26,564 nucleotides of DNA from Thermoplasmata archaeon (GTDB lineage: Archaea; Thermoplasmatota; Thermoplasmata; Thermoplasmatales; Thermoplasmataceae): assembly GCA_021802365.1 (NCBI GenBank), contig JAKAAJ010000009.1, positions 1 through 26,564 of the forward strand, written 5' to 3'. Position 1 is the stretch's first letter, and every line of letters begins with the position of its first letter. Below, one piece after another: positions 1 through 6,476 of the stretch. The translations under genes and the position numbers were made by a program. The notes below the pieces were generated by a model. It saw only the letters and a program-made list of their open reading frames with translations. It was not told the origin of the DNA and did not search any database.

Positions 1-2
1 AT

Positions 3-422
3 TTAACAATAAGTATTCTTGTTGGGCTAATATTCGTATTTGGCGGAATAGCCTTGAATTCTCCTGGAAGAATGCTGTTCCTCTTCTTGCTGGCATTCCT
101 GGCCAATCTGTCAAGAGAGATAATAAAGGACATTCAGGATATGGGGGGAGACGTTGGCAGAAAGACACTCCCTATGAGCATTGGCGCAAAGAATGCCTCC
201 TATATTGCTCTTGGAATAGTTGTTGCAGTTGTGGTGATATCCTATCTTCCATTCTACTTCTCTATATTCAGCGTATATTACCTGATAGTGGTGATTTTTG
301 CTGACGCAGCCTTTCTAGCGTCAGGGTATACTGCCCTTAAAAACCCTGGGATGGGCCAGCAGATCTCAAAGATTGGAATGATACTTGGCCTTCTTTCCTT
401 TGCAGTAGGTGGTCTGGCTTGA
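3..422 (+). CDS. UbiA-family prenyltransferase, C-terminal part (probable DGGGP synthase)
   Basis: This is the C-terminal 139 residues of a polytopic UbiA-type prenyltransferase. The reading frame is open to the left edge, so the gene starts outside the window. The stretch SREIIKDIQDMGGDVGRKTL matches the second aspartate-rich motif of UbiA enzymes (KDxxDxxGD), where prenyl diphosphate and Mg2+ bind. Several hydrophobic segments follow, as expected for an integral membrane enzyme. Its stop codon overlaps the start of the GGGP synthase gene by 4 bp (TTGA). GGGP synthase makes the substrate of digeranylgeranylglyceryl phosphate synthase, a UbiA enzyme that adds the second geranylgeranyl chain of archaeal lipids. 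That coupling makes DGGGP synthase the best reading. Other archaeal UbiA enzymes (for quinone or haem side chains) cannot be excluded from this fragment alone. Confidence 0.82.
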   Translation, partial: LTISILVGLIFVFGGIALNSPGRMLFLFLLAFLANLSREIIKDIQDMGGDVGRKTLPMSIGAKNASYIALGIVVAVVVISYLPFYFSIFSVYYLIVVIFADAAFLASGYTALKNPGMGQQISKIGMILGLLSFAVGGLA

Positions 423-1174
423 ATATCAAGGATTCCTTAAAAGAGAAACTTTCCAAAGGTCGCGTGCACATGACACTAATAGATCCCGCATCTCAGGAAG
501 ACGAAAAATCAGTCCAGATAGCAGTTGAAGCAGAGAAAGCTGGAACTGATTTTATAATGCTTGGGGGATCTACAGAGATCGACTCAGTAAAAATGGACCG
601 TGCTGTAAATGCAATTAAAAAGGAGGTTACAAGAGGAATAATTCTTTTTCCCGGATCCTCTGCCATGATCAGCCGGTATGCCGACGCGATATACTTCATG
701 AGCCTGCTCAATTCAAAGGATAGGGATTTCATTATAGGCCACCAGAGAAAAGCCTCCATAATTCTCAGGGAAATGGGGATCGAGACAATTTCTATGGCCT
801 ATCTGGTTTTTGAGCCCGGAATGACTGTGGGAAGGCAGGGAAAAGCAGATCTAATTGGACGGGATGACTGGAAAAGCGCACTTTCTTATGCCCTGGCTGC
901 TGAGATGATGGGGATGGATCTGGTATATCTAGAGGCTGGGAGTGGAAGCCCAACAACCATATCCCCGTCAGTCGTTTCAAAACTGAAGGAGGCTCTTAAG
1001 ATTCCTGTGATTGCTGGAGGAGGAATCAGAAGCGCCTCATCAGCTGCAGATCTCTTGAAGGCGGGTGCAGACGTCATCGTTACAGGAACAATTGCAGAGA
1101 AATCCTCAAGTGTTTTTGAGGAGCTAAGACCGATAGTTGAAACTATCCACAGTTTCCCCCCTAATCATGATTAA
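419..1174 (+). CDS. Geranylgeranylglyceryl phosphate synthase (GGGPS/PcrB family)
   Basis: This enzyme joins geranylgeranyl diphosphate to sn-glycerol-1-phosphate, the first ether bond of archaeal membrane lipids. The 251-residue protein is a TIM barrel of normal family length. Visible motifs are TLIDP (19-23), GGS (49-51), YLEAGSG (170-176), GGGIRS (200-205) and a VTGT loop near 221-224; the late glycine-rich loops hold the glycerol phosphate. The start is a TTG that overlaps the stop of the upstream UbiA gene (TTGA), and no better start lies nearby, so translation is probably coupled. The two genes give consecutive steps of lipid synthesis. The glycerol-1-phosphate supplier is encoded at 7270-8319 and the mevalonate enzyme HMG-CoA reductase at 14260-15543. 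Family assignment is firm. Confidence 0.93.
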   Translation: MNIKDSLKEKLSKGRVHMTLIDPASQEDEKSVQIAVEAEKAGTDFIMLGGSTEIDSVKMDRAVNAIKKEVTRGIILFPGSSAMISRYADAIYFMSLLNSKDRDFIIGHQRKASIILREMGIETISMAYLVFEPGMTVGRQGKADLIGRDDWKSALSYALAAEMMGMDLVYLEAGSGSPTTISPSVVSKLKEALKIPVIAGGGIRSASSAADLLKAGADVIVTGTIAEKSSSVFEELRPIVETIHSFPPNHD

Positions 1175-1182
1175 TTTTTAAT
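1175..1182 (+). promoter_or_regulatory. TATA-like box for purS (leaderless start)
   Basis: The sequence TTTTTAAT, just after the GGGP synthase stop, is centred about 25 bp before the purS ATG. That is the archaeal TATA-to-start distance, so the transcript would begin at or next to the ATG with no leader. The T run may also help end the upstream transcript. Confidence 0.5.
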
Positions 1183-1203
1183 CCATATCAATGCTTAACC
1201 CCT

Positions 1204-1443
1204 ATGCCAAAATTCAGGGTTACTGTAACATATCTGTCCAGGGTTGAGGATCCAGAGGCACTTACTGTTCTGAAGAGCCTTCATACTCTTGGATATGAAA
1301 GAATCAAGACCATAAAAATTTACAAAACGTTTGAGTTTGAATTCTCAGGAAATAAAGCAGACGCAGAGAAAGATGTAAAAACAATATCTTCAGAAATACT
1401 TACCAACCCGGTCATACAGGAATTTAAGATTGAAGAGGTTTGA
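1204..1443 (+). CDS. purS: Phosphoribosylformylglycinamidine synthase subunit PurS
   Basis: PurS is the small subunit of the three-part FGAM synthase (PurS/PurL/PurQ) that performs the fourth step of purine synthesis. The 79-residue length is typical. The protein reads as the expected small alpha/beta fold: a basic N-terminal strand, a conserved DPEALTV segment near residues 17-23, and a G-Y-E-x-I strand around 30-34. The start is an ATG 25 bp downstream of a TATA-like box. purL follows directly, with the end of purS carrying purL's likely ribosome binding site (GAGGT at 1435-1439). No PurQ gene is visible in the window, so the glutaminase subunit must be encoded elsewhere. Confidence 0.9.
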   Translation: MPKFRVTVTYLSRVEDPEALTVLKSLHTLGYERIKTIKIYKTFEFEFSGNKADAEKDVKTISSEILTNPVIQEFKIEEV

Positions 1444-1445
1444 AA

Positions 1446-3746
1446 ATGCCTGAAGGAAAGTACAGGGTGGAAATTCCGCTTACCAGATCCTCTGCTTCAG
1501 AACTTTCCTCTCTGAGCTTAAATCTTGCTCTAGGGCTTGATCTGGAGGAGATGCAAAGGCTGCAGCACTATTTCAAGACCATGGGGAGGGAGCCCACAGA
1601 TATAGAACTGCAGGCAATGGCACAGGCATGGAGCGAACACTGCTGTTACAAATCATCAAAATTCTATCTTAAAAAGTATTTTTCCGGTCTAAGCCGTGGG
1701 AACGCCATACTTGCAATGGAAGACGACGCAGGGGTCGTTGAGTTCGATCAGGATCATGCATATGTAATAAAGATGGAAAGCCATAATCACCCCAGTGCCA
1801 TAGAACCATATGGAGGGGCGGCCACTGGTGTTGGTGGAATCCTGCGGGATATATTGTGCATGGGTGCACAGCCAGTCGCTCTACTAGATTCCATTTTCCT
1901 TGGAGAAACATGGAAAAAGCACGATCAAGGTGCACTTAGCCAGAGATTTATATTTGAGAATATAGTTGGTGGCATCAGGGACTACGGAAACAGAGTGGGA
2001 ATTCCAAATGTTTCAGGATCTGTTGACTTTGACAGGACATTCAACAGGAATCCCCTTGTCAATGCAGGATGTGTTGGCATTGTACGCAAGGACCTGATTT
2101 CCAGGAGCAGAGCATCAAATGTCGGTGACGTTTTCATCTTATGCGGAGGGGGGACTGGCAGGGATGGCATCCATGGTGTAAATTTTGCATCTGAAAACAT
2201 GAAGGACTCGTCCTCTTCTAACAGGGGAGTCGTTCAATTGGGAAATCCTATAGTGAAGGAACCCCTGATACACGCGGTACTTGAGGCAAATGAAGCAGGT
2301 CTTATAAGCGGAATGAAGGATCTTGGTGGTGGAGGGCTTTCAAGTTCTGTGGGTGAAATGTGCCTTTCGGGAGGCGTTTCAGCTGTAATAGACCTTGACA
2401 GGGTTATACTGAAGGAAGATGGCCTGGAGCCATGGGAGATATGGGTCAGTGAGAGTCAGGAGAGGATGCTTCTTGCTGTAAATCCTTCAAACCTTGACCG
2501 TATTGGTGAAATTTTCTCTCTATGGGATGTAAGTTATTCCATAATTGGAACCGTAGTGGAGGGAAAGAATCTGGTAATCCGATATGGGGGAGAGGTCGTT
2601 CTTGATCTCGACTTAGAGTTCCTTACATCCGGCCCAGTTTATTGCAGAAACTATACTTTGCCCGAAAAGAAATCAAGGGATTATGTTCTCCCAACTGAAC
2701 CGGAAAATATGCTGGATCTGATTTTATCATTCCTCAAGTCCCCATATGGTTGTTCACGAGAGGCCATTCTGAGGCAGTATGACCACACTGTGAGGGGCTC
2801 CACAATTATAAGGCCAATTTCCGGCATGCCAAATTATGAAACTCATTCTGACGCTGCCGTGATCAGGCCAGTCCGAACATCCAGAAAGGGTCTCGCCCTT
2901 ACCTCCGGTTCCAAATTTGATATGGTTGCCATAGATCCAGTGGGAGGTACCTATGCAACAATGTTTGAGGCATTCATGAATCTTCTTGTTACGGGAGCAA
3001 GGCCTGACAGCGTCGTTGACTGCCTCAACTTCGGCAACCCTCAGAACCCTGAAATCATGGGATCATTCATTCAGGTGGCATCCTCAATATCGGAATTCTG
3101 TTCCAGTTTCAACCTTCCAGTTGTAGCTGGAAACGTAAGTCTTTACAATGAAACAAACGGGCTTAATATTAAACCGACGCCCACCATAATGATGGTCGGG
3201 ATAGTGGATGATATCGCAAATGCAGTAACGACAGATTTCAAAAAACCAGGCAATTCAATATACATCCTGGGAACCCCAGACGGAAATCTCGGAGGAAGCC
3301 AGCTTCTAAAGTTCCAGGGTATAGAATCCAGGACCCTTCCATGGTATGATGTTTCAGAGCTGAAAACCCTCTCTTCAAGATACCTGGAGGCTGTCAGTTC
3401 AGGTTTGATCGAATCATCCCATGATGTAAGTTCTGGGGGGTTGATACAGACTCTTTGTGAGATGGGCTTCGGCTCCATGACTGGCTTCGATGCTGATATA
3501 AGCCAGCTGGGGGGCTTCAGGACAATTGCAAAACTCTTTTCAGAAGGAGGGTGCAGGATGGCAATAGAATGCAGCCCGGACAAGGAGGAAAAACTTGTCG
3601 CTCTATTCAAAGATTTCCCCATATTTAAAATTGGGACAGTAACTGATGGTAAGGTGAGGATTGAGGATTGTGGGCTAGAGATTATTAATACTGAGATAGT
3701 GGAACTGAGGAAGCCATGGGACACAGGAATGGAGCTCATATATTAA
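1446..3746 (+). CDS. purL: Phosphoribosylformylglycinamidine synthase subunit PurL (small type)
   Basis: This is the catalytic ATP-dependent subunit that converts FGAR to FGAM using ammonia delivered by PurQ. The length (about 766 residues) fits the small archaeal/bacterial PurL, not the 1300-residue fused form. Diagnostic motifs are WSEHCCYKSSK near the N-terminus (active-site His), KMESHNHPSAIEPYGG with the following glycine-rich loop (Mg-ATP site), and two repeated AIRS-like halves, with DLGGGGLSSSVGEM in the first and HDVSSGGLIQTL in the second. I prefer the ATG at 1446 because GAGGT lies 6 nt upstream. An in-frame TTG at 1440, overlapping the purS stop, would add two residues. It forms an operon with purS. 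The second Cys of SEHCC is a minor variant of the more usual SEHCSYK. Confidence 0.95.
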   Translation: MPEGKYRVEIPLTRSSASELSSLSLNLALGLDLEEMQRLQHYFKTMGREPTDIELQAMAQAWSEHCCYKSSKFYLKKYFSGLSRGNAILAMEDDAGVVEFDQDHAYVIKMESHNHPSAIEPYGGAATGVGGILRDILCMGAQPVALLDSIFLGETWKKHDQGALSQRFIFENIVGGIRDYGNRVGIPNVSGSVDFDRTFNRNPLVNAGCVGIVRKDLISRSRASNVGDVFILCGGGTGRDGIHGVNFASENMKDSSSSNRGVVQLGNPIVKEPLIHAVLEANEAGLISGMKDLGGGGLSSSVGEMCLSGGVSAVIDLDRVILKEDGLEPWEIWVSESQERMLLAVNPSNLDRIGEIFSLWDVSYSIIGTVVEGKNLVIRYGGEVVLDLDLEFLTSGPVYCRNYTLPEKKSRDYVLPTEPENMLDLILSFLKSPYGCSREAILRQYDHTVRGSTIIRPISGMPNYETHSDAAVIRPVRTSRKGLALTSGSKFDMVAIDPVGGTYATMFEAFMNLLVTGARPDSVVDCLNFGNPQNPEIMGSFIQVASSISEFCSSFNLPVVAGNVSLYNETNGLNIKPTPTIMMVGIVDDIANAVTTDFKKPGNSIYILGTPDGNLGGSQLLKFQGIESRTLPWYDVSELKTLSSRYLEAVSSGLIESSHDVSSGGLIQTLCEMGFGSMTGFDADISQLGGFRTIAKLFSEGGCRMAIECSPDKEEKLVALFKDFPIFKIGTVTDGKVRIEDCGLEIINTEIVELRKPWDTGMELIY

Positions 3747-4039
3747 TCAATGATACAATACCAGGATTGATTCAGTTGGACGACTCATATCATGACATTA
3801 CATATCTGAAGGAATTTGACGTTAGTGTGGAGACATTCTATAAGCTTGATTTCGACGGGGACAGAACATGTGGATTCAGCAGAATCTACAAGGGTAAGAT
3901 GAGTGAAGACCCTCTTGATGAAAATTACGAGATATATCAGGAACTCTACGAATGCGGCCTAAAAAAGGAAGAGGTTGAGAACCGCAGGGACAAACTTATT
4001 TCAGAAATCAGAGATAAAAAGATCGATGTTGATTTCTGA
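3716..4039 (+). CDS. Small hypothetical protein downstream of purL
   Basis: I do not recognise this protein. As drawn it has 107 residues and overlaps the purL 3' end by 31 bp. The real start may be a later TTG, at 3767 or at 3776 (the latter 9 nt after AGGA), giving about 90 or 87 residues. The frame fills the space between purL and the convergent riboflavin kinase gene, leaving only 3 bp. The C-terminal third is highly charged and probably helical (a KKEEVENRRDKLISEIRDKK segment), after a middle part with acidic and aromatic residues (FDGDRTCGFSRIYKG). It has no signal peptide or membrane segment. Two cysteines are too far apart to suggest a zinc site. Its place suggests co-transcription with purSL, but no role in purine synthesis can be shown. 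Confidence 0.55.
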   Translation: MGHRNGAHILINDTIPGLIQLDDSYHDITYLKEFDVSVETFYKLDFDGDRTCGFSRIYKGKMSEDPLDENYEIYQELYECGLKKEEVENRRDKLISEIRDKKIDVDF

Positions 4040-4042
4040 TAA

Positions 4043-4717
4043 TCAGTTTCCAGAAAGATTTACCTCGACCGTTACAAGGGAACCGTCCTTAAGGTTGAGC
4101 CTCTCCCTTAGATATTCCCTGGAAATGATTTCAATGACATCACTGTAAACCGATCTCTCCGGGAAGATCAGGGCAGACTCTATTCCATCTATTTTTGCAT
4201 GAAATGCCTTTACAGCACCAAAGGTTCTATCATCAGTACGGAAGCCGTCTATGTGGATTCCAGGCATGCTCCTGAGTTTTCTCAGGGCAACTTCAGAGTC
4301 AGGGTCTATCTTAAGGTTGAGCGTCCCAAGATATGGTATAAATCCAAGTTTTTCATTGAACTGAACTATGTACTGCTTTCTTGAAATATAATACCTGCCC
4401 TCTCCCAGACCACTCTGTGTATATCCCCTGATTATTGCTTTCTCCTGCTGGTTGAGCATGATAGAGAGCTCAGAAAATTCCTGCATCAGAACTCCCATTC
4501 CCTTCTCCGTTATGTTTATTCTCTGCTTTCGTCCGCTGATACCTCTTTCAATGTATCCATCTTTAACAGCCTTAATTATCAGCCTTGAGGCAGATTGCTG
4601 GCTCAGTCCCAATTCCTTTCCGAGATCTGAAGAAGAAATGTCGATGGAATTGCTGTTTCCCCCAATGGCTTTCAGGGCTTTTAGAAGTACATAAATGCCG
4701 TCGTCTGTCCGGAGCAT
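4043..4717 (-). CDS. HTH-fused CTP-dependent riboflavin kinase (RbkR-type, DUF120)
   Basis: The 224-residue protein has an N-terminal MarR-like winged helix (about 1-90, with recognition region LGLSQQSASRLIIKAV) and a C-terminal DUF120 domain (about 95-224). DUF120 enzymes are archaeal riboflavin kinases that make FMN with CTP instead of ATP. Family motifs are GLGEGRYYISRKQY (103-116) and GFIPYLGTLNLKI (125-137). In other archaea this fusion (RbkR) both makes FMN and regulates riboflavin genes. The start ATG follows AGGTGAG. Upstream is a PIN-domain gene on the same strand, with 48 bp between them that holds an inverted repeat, which could be its own operator. The gene converges with the purSL operon, 3 bp from the small ORF. 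Confidence 0.9.
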   Translation of the reverse strand: MLRTDDGIYVLLKALKAIGGNSNSIDISSSDLGKELGLSQQSASRLIIKAVKDGYIERGISGRKQRINITEKGMGVLMQEFSELSIMLNQQEKAIIRGYTQSGLGEGRYYISRKQYIVQFNEKLGFIPYLGTLNLKIDPDSEVALRKLRSMPGIHIDGFRTDDRTFGAVKAFHAKIDGIESALIFPERSVYSDVIEIISREYLRERLNLKDGSLVTVEVNLSGN

Positions 4718-4733
4718 CTCACCTGTTATGCTT

Positions 4734-4763
4734 AGGTAAAATAAAACATATCCCTGTTTACCT
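4734..4763. promoter_or_regulatory. Inverted repeat upstream of riboflavin kinase, candidate operator
   Basis: AGGTAAA (4734-4740) and TTTACCT (4757-4763) form a perfect 7-bp inverted repeat with a 16-bp spacer. It lies directly upstream of the HTH-riboflavin kinase start, and an A/T-rich TATA-like stretch (TTTTATTTTA on the minus strand) lies between and within the arms. This geometry suits binding of a dimeric winged-helix regulator, possibly the gene's own product. The repeat is seen; the function is inferred. Confidence 0.4.
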
Positions 4764-4765
4764 CT

Positions 4766-5134
4766 CTACCAGGGAACAATATCTCTATTATTCTTTACGG
4801 TAAGGCAACCCACTCCATTCTTCTTTAGAATCGAGAGAAAGCCGAGATCGTTGGTAAGAACTGGAAATCCTTTATCTATGGCCAGTTTCAATATACAGGT
4901 GTCCCCAGTTCCTTCAGATGGTGTCCTGTCAAATCTGCCGGCAAGCTTGAGTGCTCCACTGGCAAATGGAACTGAAGAGGATAAACCTTCAAGCTCCCTT
5001 AAAACACAGTCCGGGACAATTATGGACTTTATCCTGAATTTTCTGAGCAGGATCTCTTCAATGTCTATCCTGTTCTTAATGGAATAAATGAGTACATTGG
5101 TATCCACTATTATACTGGTAGTCCACGCTTTCAT
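4766..5134 (-). CDS. PIN-domain nuclease (FCF1/VapC-like)
   Basis: This 122-residue single-domain PIN protein shows the expected acidic metal-binding residues: VDTNVLIY (Asp11), PDCVLRELEG (Glu47), GTGDTCILKLA (Asp78) and TNDLGFL (Asp96). PIN proteins are Mg2+-dependent RNases. The solitary type with a compact DTNVL start and TND motif, encoded beside translation genes, resembles the archaeal FCF1-like group linked to rRNA processing more than a toxin. No antitoxin gene lies beside it, which argues against a VapBC toxin-antitoxin pair. It begins 20 bp after the aIF2-beta gene on the same strand, so the two are probably one transcript. The RNA target is unknown. Confidence 0.82.
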   Translation of the reverse strand: MKAWTTSIIVDTNVLIYSIKNRIDIEEILLRKFRIKSIIVPDCVLRELEGLSSSVPFASGALKLAGRFDRTPSEGTGDTCILKLAIDKGFPVLTNDLGFLSILKKNGVGCLTVKNNRDIVPW

Positions 5135-5154
5135 GTTAGGGTTATATCAGGATT

Positions 5155-5778
5155 TCAGGTTGATCTGTCTACAACCTCAGCTATTGCGGTGTTGTTTCTT
5201 ATCTTCTTTATATTGACCTTAACAACATCACCCTTCTTTACTCCTGGTACAAATATATTATAGCCTCTGTAGAACGCCCGGCCTTCCCCAGATGCACCTA
5301 TCCTGGAAATCTGAACGGTGTAGAGTTTTCCCTCTTCAACCTTTTCATCCTCATGCGCAGTCTCAGAAGCTATCCTAATGGGGTGCTGAGCTCCACAGGC
5401 CTTGCAGACAAGCACATTTGTCCTGCCAATCTTCTGAATGTCGGTATCAGGGGAGTTGCATTCATAGCATATTACAAACGAATCCATATACTGTCTGATC
5501 TTTGTGCTTATCTGATCCGCAGATATCTTCCTGTTTATAATCAGTCTCTTTCCGCTTATGTTAACTCCTATCCCAAATTCCGTCATTAGAAATTTTGAGA
5601 TGTGCTTTGGGTCTCTGTTTATCAGTTCGACCATATCCATGAAATTTCTTATAATGGTTACTTTTCCCTCGTATATTATATCAGGTTCTGGAATCTGAAG
5701 CCTGTCCTGGTTCTTATTTGAGCCTGACAATACAGGCTCGGCCTTGGCAAGTAATTTTTCATAATCATTAATGTCCAT
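5155..5778 (-). CDS. Translation initiation factor 2 subunit beta with C-terminal TRAM domain
   Basis: aIF2-beta is part of the heterotrimer that brings initiator Met-tRNA to the ribosome. Residues about 30-135 form the usual aIF2-beta core: an alpha/beta domain with EFGIGVNISGKRLII, then a four-cysteine zinc ribbon (Cys104, Cys107, Cys125, Cys128). Residues about 146-205 are a TRAM domain (KLYTVQISRIGASGEGRA, then GVKKGDVVKVNI), a small RNA-binding beta barrel. The 207-residue length is longer than the roughly 140 residues of TRAM-less archaeal forms. I recall similar fusions in some other euryarchaea, so this is probably lineage-typical. The gene leads a minus-strand operon with the PIN gene. 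A TATA-like CATTAAAG on the minus strand, centred near 5807, would give a near-leaderless mRNA. Confidence 0.92.
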   Translation of the reverse strand: MDINDYEKLLAKAEPVLSGSNKNQDRLQIPEPDIIYEGKVTIIRNFMDMVELINRDPKHISKFLMTEFGIGVNISGKRLIINRKISADQISTKIRQYMDSFVICYECNSPDTDIQKIGRTNVLVCKACGAQHPIRIASETAHEDEKVEEGKLYTVQISRIGASGEGRAFYRGYNIFVPGVKKGDVVKVNIKKIRNNTAIAEVVDRST

Positions 5779-5823
5779 TCTTCTAAATCACCAGTCCTCT
5801 AATAACTTTAATGTTTCCGAAAT

Positions 5824-5995
5824 AATGTATTATTAATATTGAGTAAAATACATTAAAATGTACAGTGCGTACATATGAATAGAACAATTCTAACAAGCAA
5901 GTTTTTTTCAATGCTATTAAATTCCATAAAATACAGGATTATTACGTATTTATATTGTACATATTTGAATGTACTTCATTGGAAATATGTACATA
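5824..5995. promoter_or_regulatory. Array of TGTAC/GTACA palindromic motifs, candidate RHH operators
   Basis: The 265-bp A/T-rich gap between the divergent aIF2-beta and RHH genes holds several related elements. AATGTATT (5824-5831) and AATACATT (5847-5854) are an 8-bp inverted repeat. TGTAC-N5-GTACA (5859-5873) is a perfect inverted repeat. TGTACATA (5956-5963) and TGTACTT (5970-5976) are direct repeats 14 bp apart. TATGTACATA (5986-5995) is a perfect 10-bp palindrome. The last three sit just before the TATA-like TTTAAATA of the RHH gene. Ribbon-helix-helix proteins commonly bind such tandem short palindromes. Autoregulation is inferred from position, not shown. Confidence 0.6.
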
Positions 5996-6007
5996 CAAAT
6001 AAGAAAA

Positions 6008-6015
6008 TTTAAATA
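6008..6015 (+). promoter_or_regulatory. TATA-like box of the RHH/FtsZ-like operon
   Basis: TTTAAATA lies about 32 bp before the TTG start of the RHH gene, so transcription would begin around 6036-6038 and leave at most a few leader bases. It sits immediately downstream of the TATGTACATA palindrome, so a protein bound there could block or assist TBP/TFB. Confidence 0.5.
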
Positions 6016-6043
6016 TCTCCTAACGTATTAAACTAAGACGCAT

Positions 6044-6472
6044 TTGAAACAAGACTCTCTTGAAACAAAGATAACACTTCGCATTTCACAGGAGGAGATA
6101 GATGAAATTGATGAGTTTCTCAGGTTAAACGAGCGTTTCCCAAGTCGCTCTGAATTCATCAGATTCTCTGCACTTGACTACATTTCACGCTCTAGGGTGA
6201 TTGTGGAGAGCTCGAAAAAGCAATCAGTTGAACTCAGTGAGAATCTGGAGAAGCTCATAGATATTGCAGTTTCAAATGGAATATTCAAATCCAAAACCGA
6301 TGCCATTTCAGAAATTTTGGAGAAGGCGTTTGTTGACGGGGTTGTAAACGGGATACTTAAGACAAAGATGGAAGGTTTTTCAAAACTCATGCAGGAAATG
6401 AAAGCCTTTGAAGATATGAAGAGGAACCTCGCGGAAGATGGAAAGGAAAAAAGGGTAGAGAGAAACAGGTGA
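6044..6472 (+). CDS. Ribbon-helix-helix protein with two RHH-like segments (CopG/CdrS-like regulator)
   Basis: Residues 8-48 form a clear RHH domain: a strand TKITLRIS, a helix from SQEEIDEIDEF, then SRSEFIRFSALDYI as the second helix. Residues 61-98 repeat the pattern (SVELSENLEKLIDIAVSNGI, then KSKTDAISEILEKAF), suggesting a tandem RHH that could act as an intramolecular dimer. The tail (100-142) is charged and helical. RHH proteins bind DNA through the paired beta strands. The start is TTG at 6044, the only good candidate after the TATA box. The next gene begins 5 bp after the stop, with AGGTGA overlapping the stop codon, so the two are coupled. In haloarchaea an RHH protein (CdrS) is co-transcribed with and controls ftsZ2; this pair looks analogous, but orthology is not established. 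Confidence 0.82.
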   Translation: MKQDSLETKITLRISQEEIDEIDEFLRLNERFPSRSEFIRFSALDYISRSRVIVESSKKQSVELSENLEKLIDIAVSNGIFKSKTDAISEILEKAFVDGVVNGILKTKMEGFSKLMQEMKAFEDMKRNLAEDGKEKRVERNR

Positions 6473-6476
6473 AGAT

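Noticed and set aside
3143..3739. A 198-residue open frame on the minus strand within purL
   Set aside because: It lies opposite the intact purL gene, its product shows no recognisable motif, and purL's frame carries conserved family motifs through the same bases.
4766..5134. The PIN gene as a VapC toxin with an antitoxin partner
   Set aside because: No small antitoxin gene is adjacent; the neighbours are aIF2-beta and riboflavin kinase, and the protein resembles the solitary FCF1-like type.
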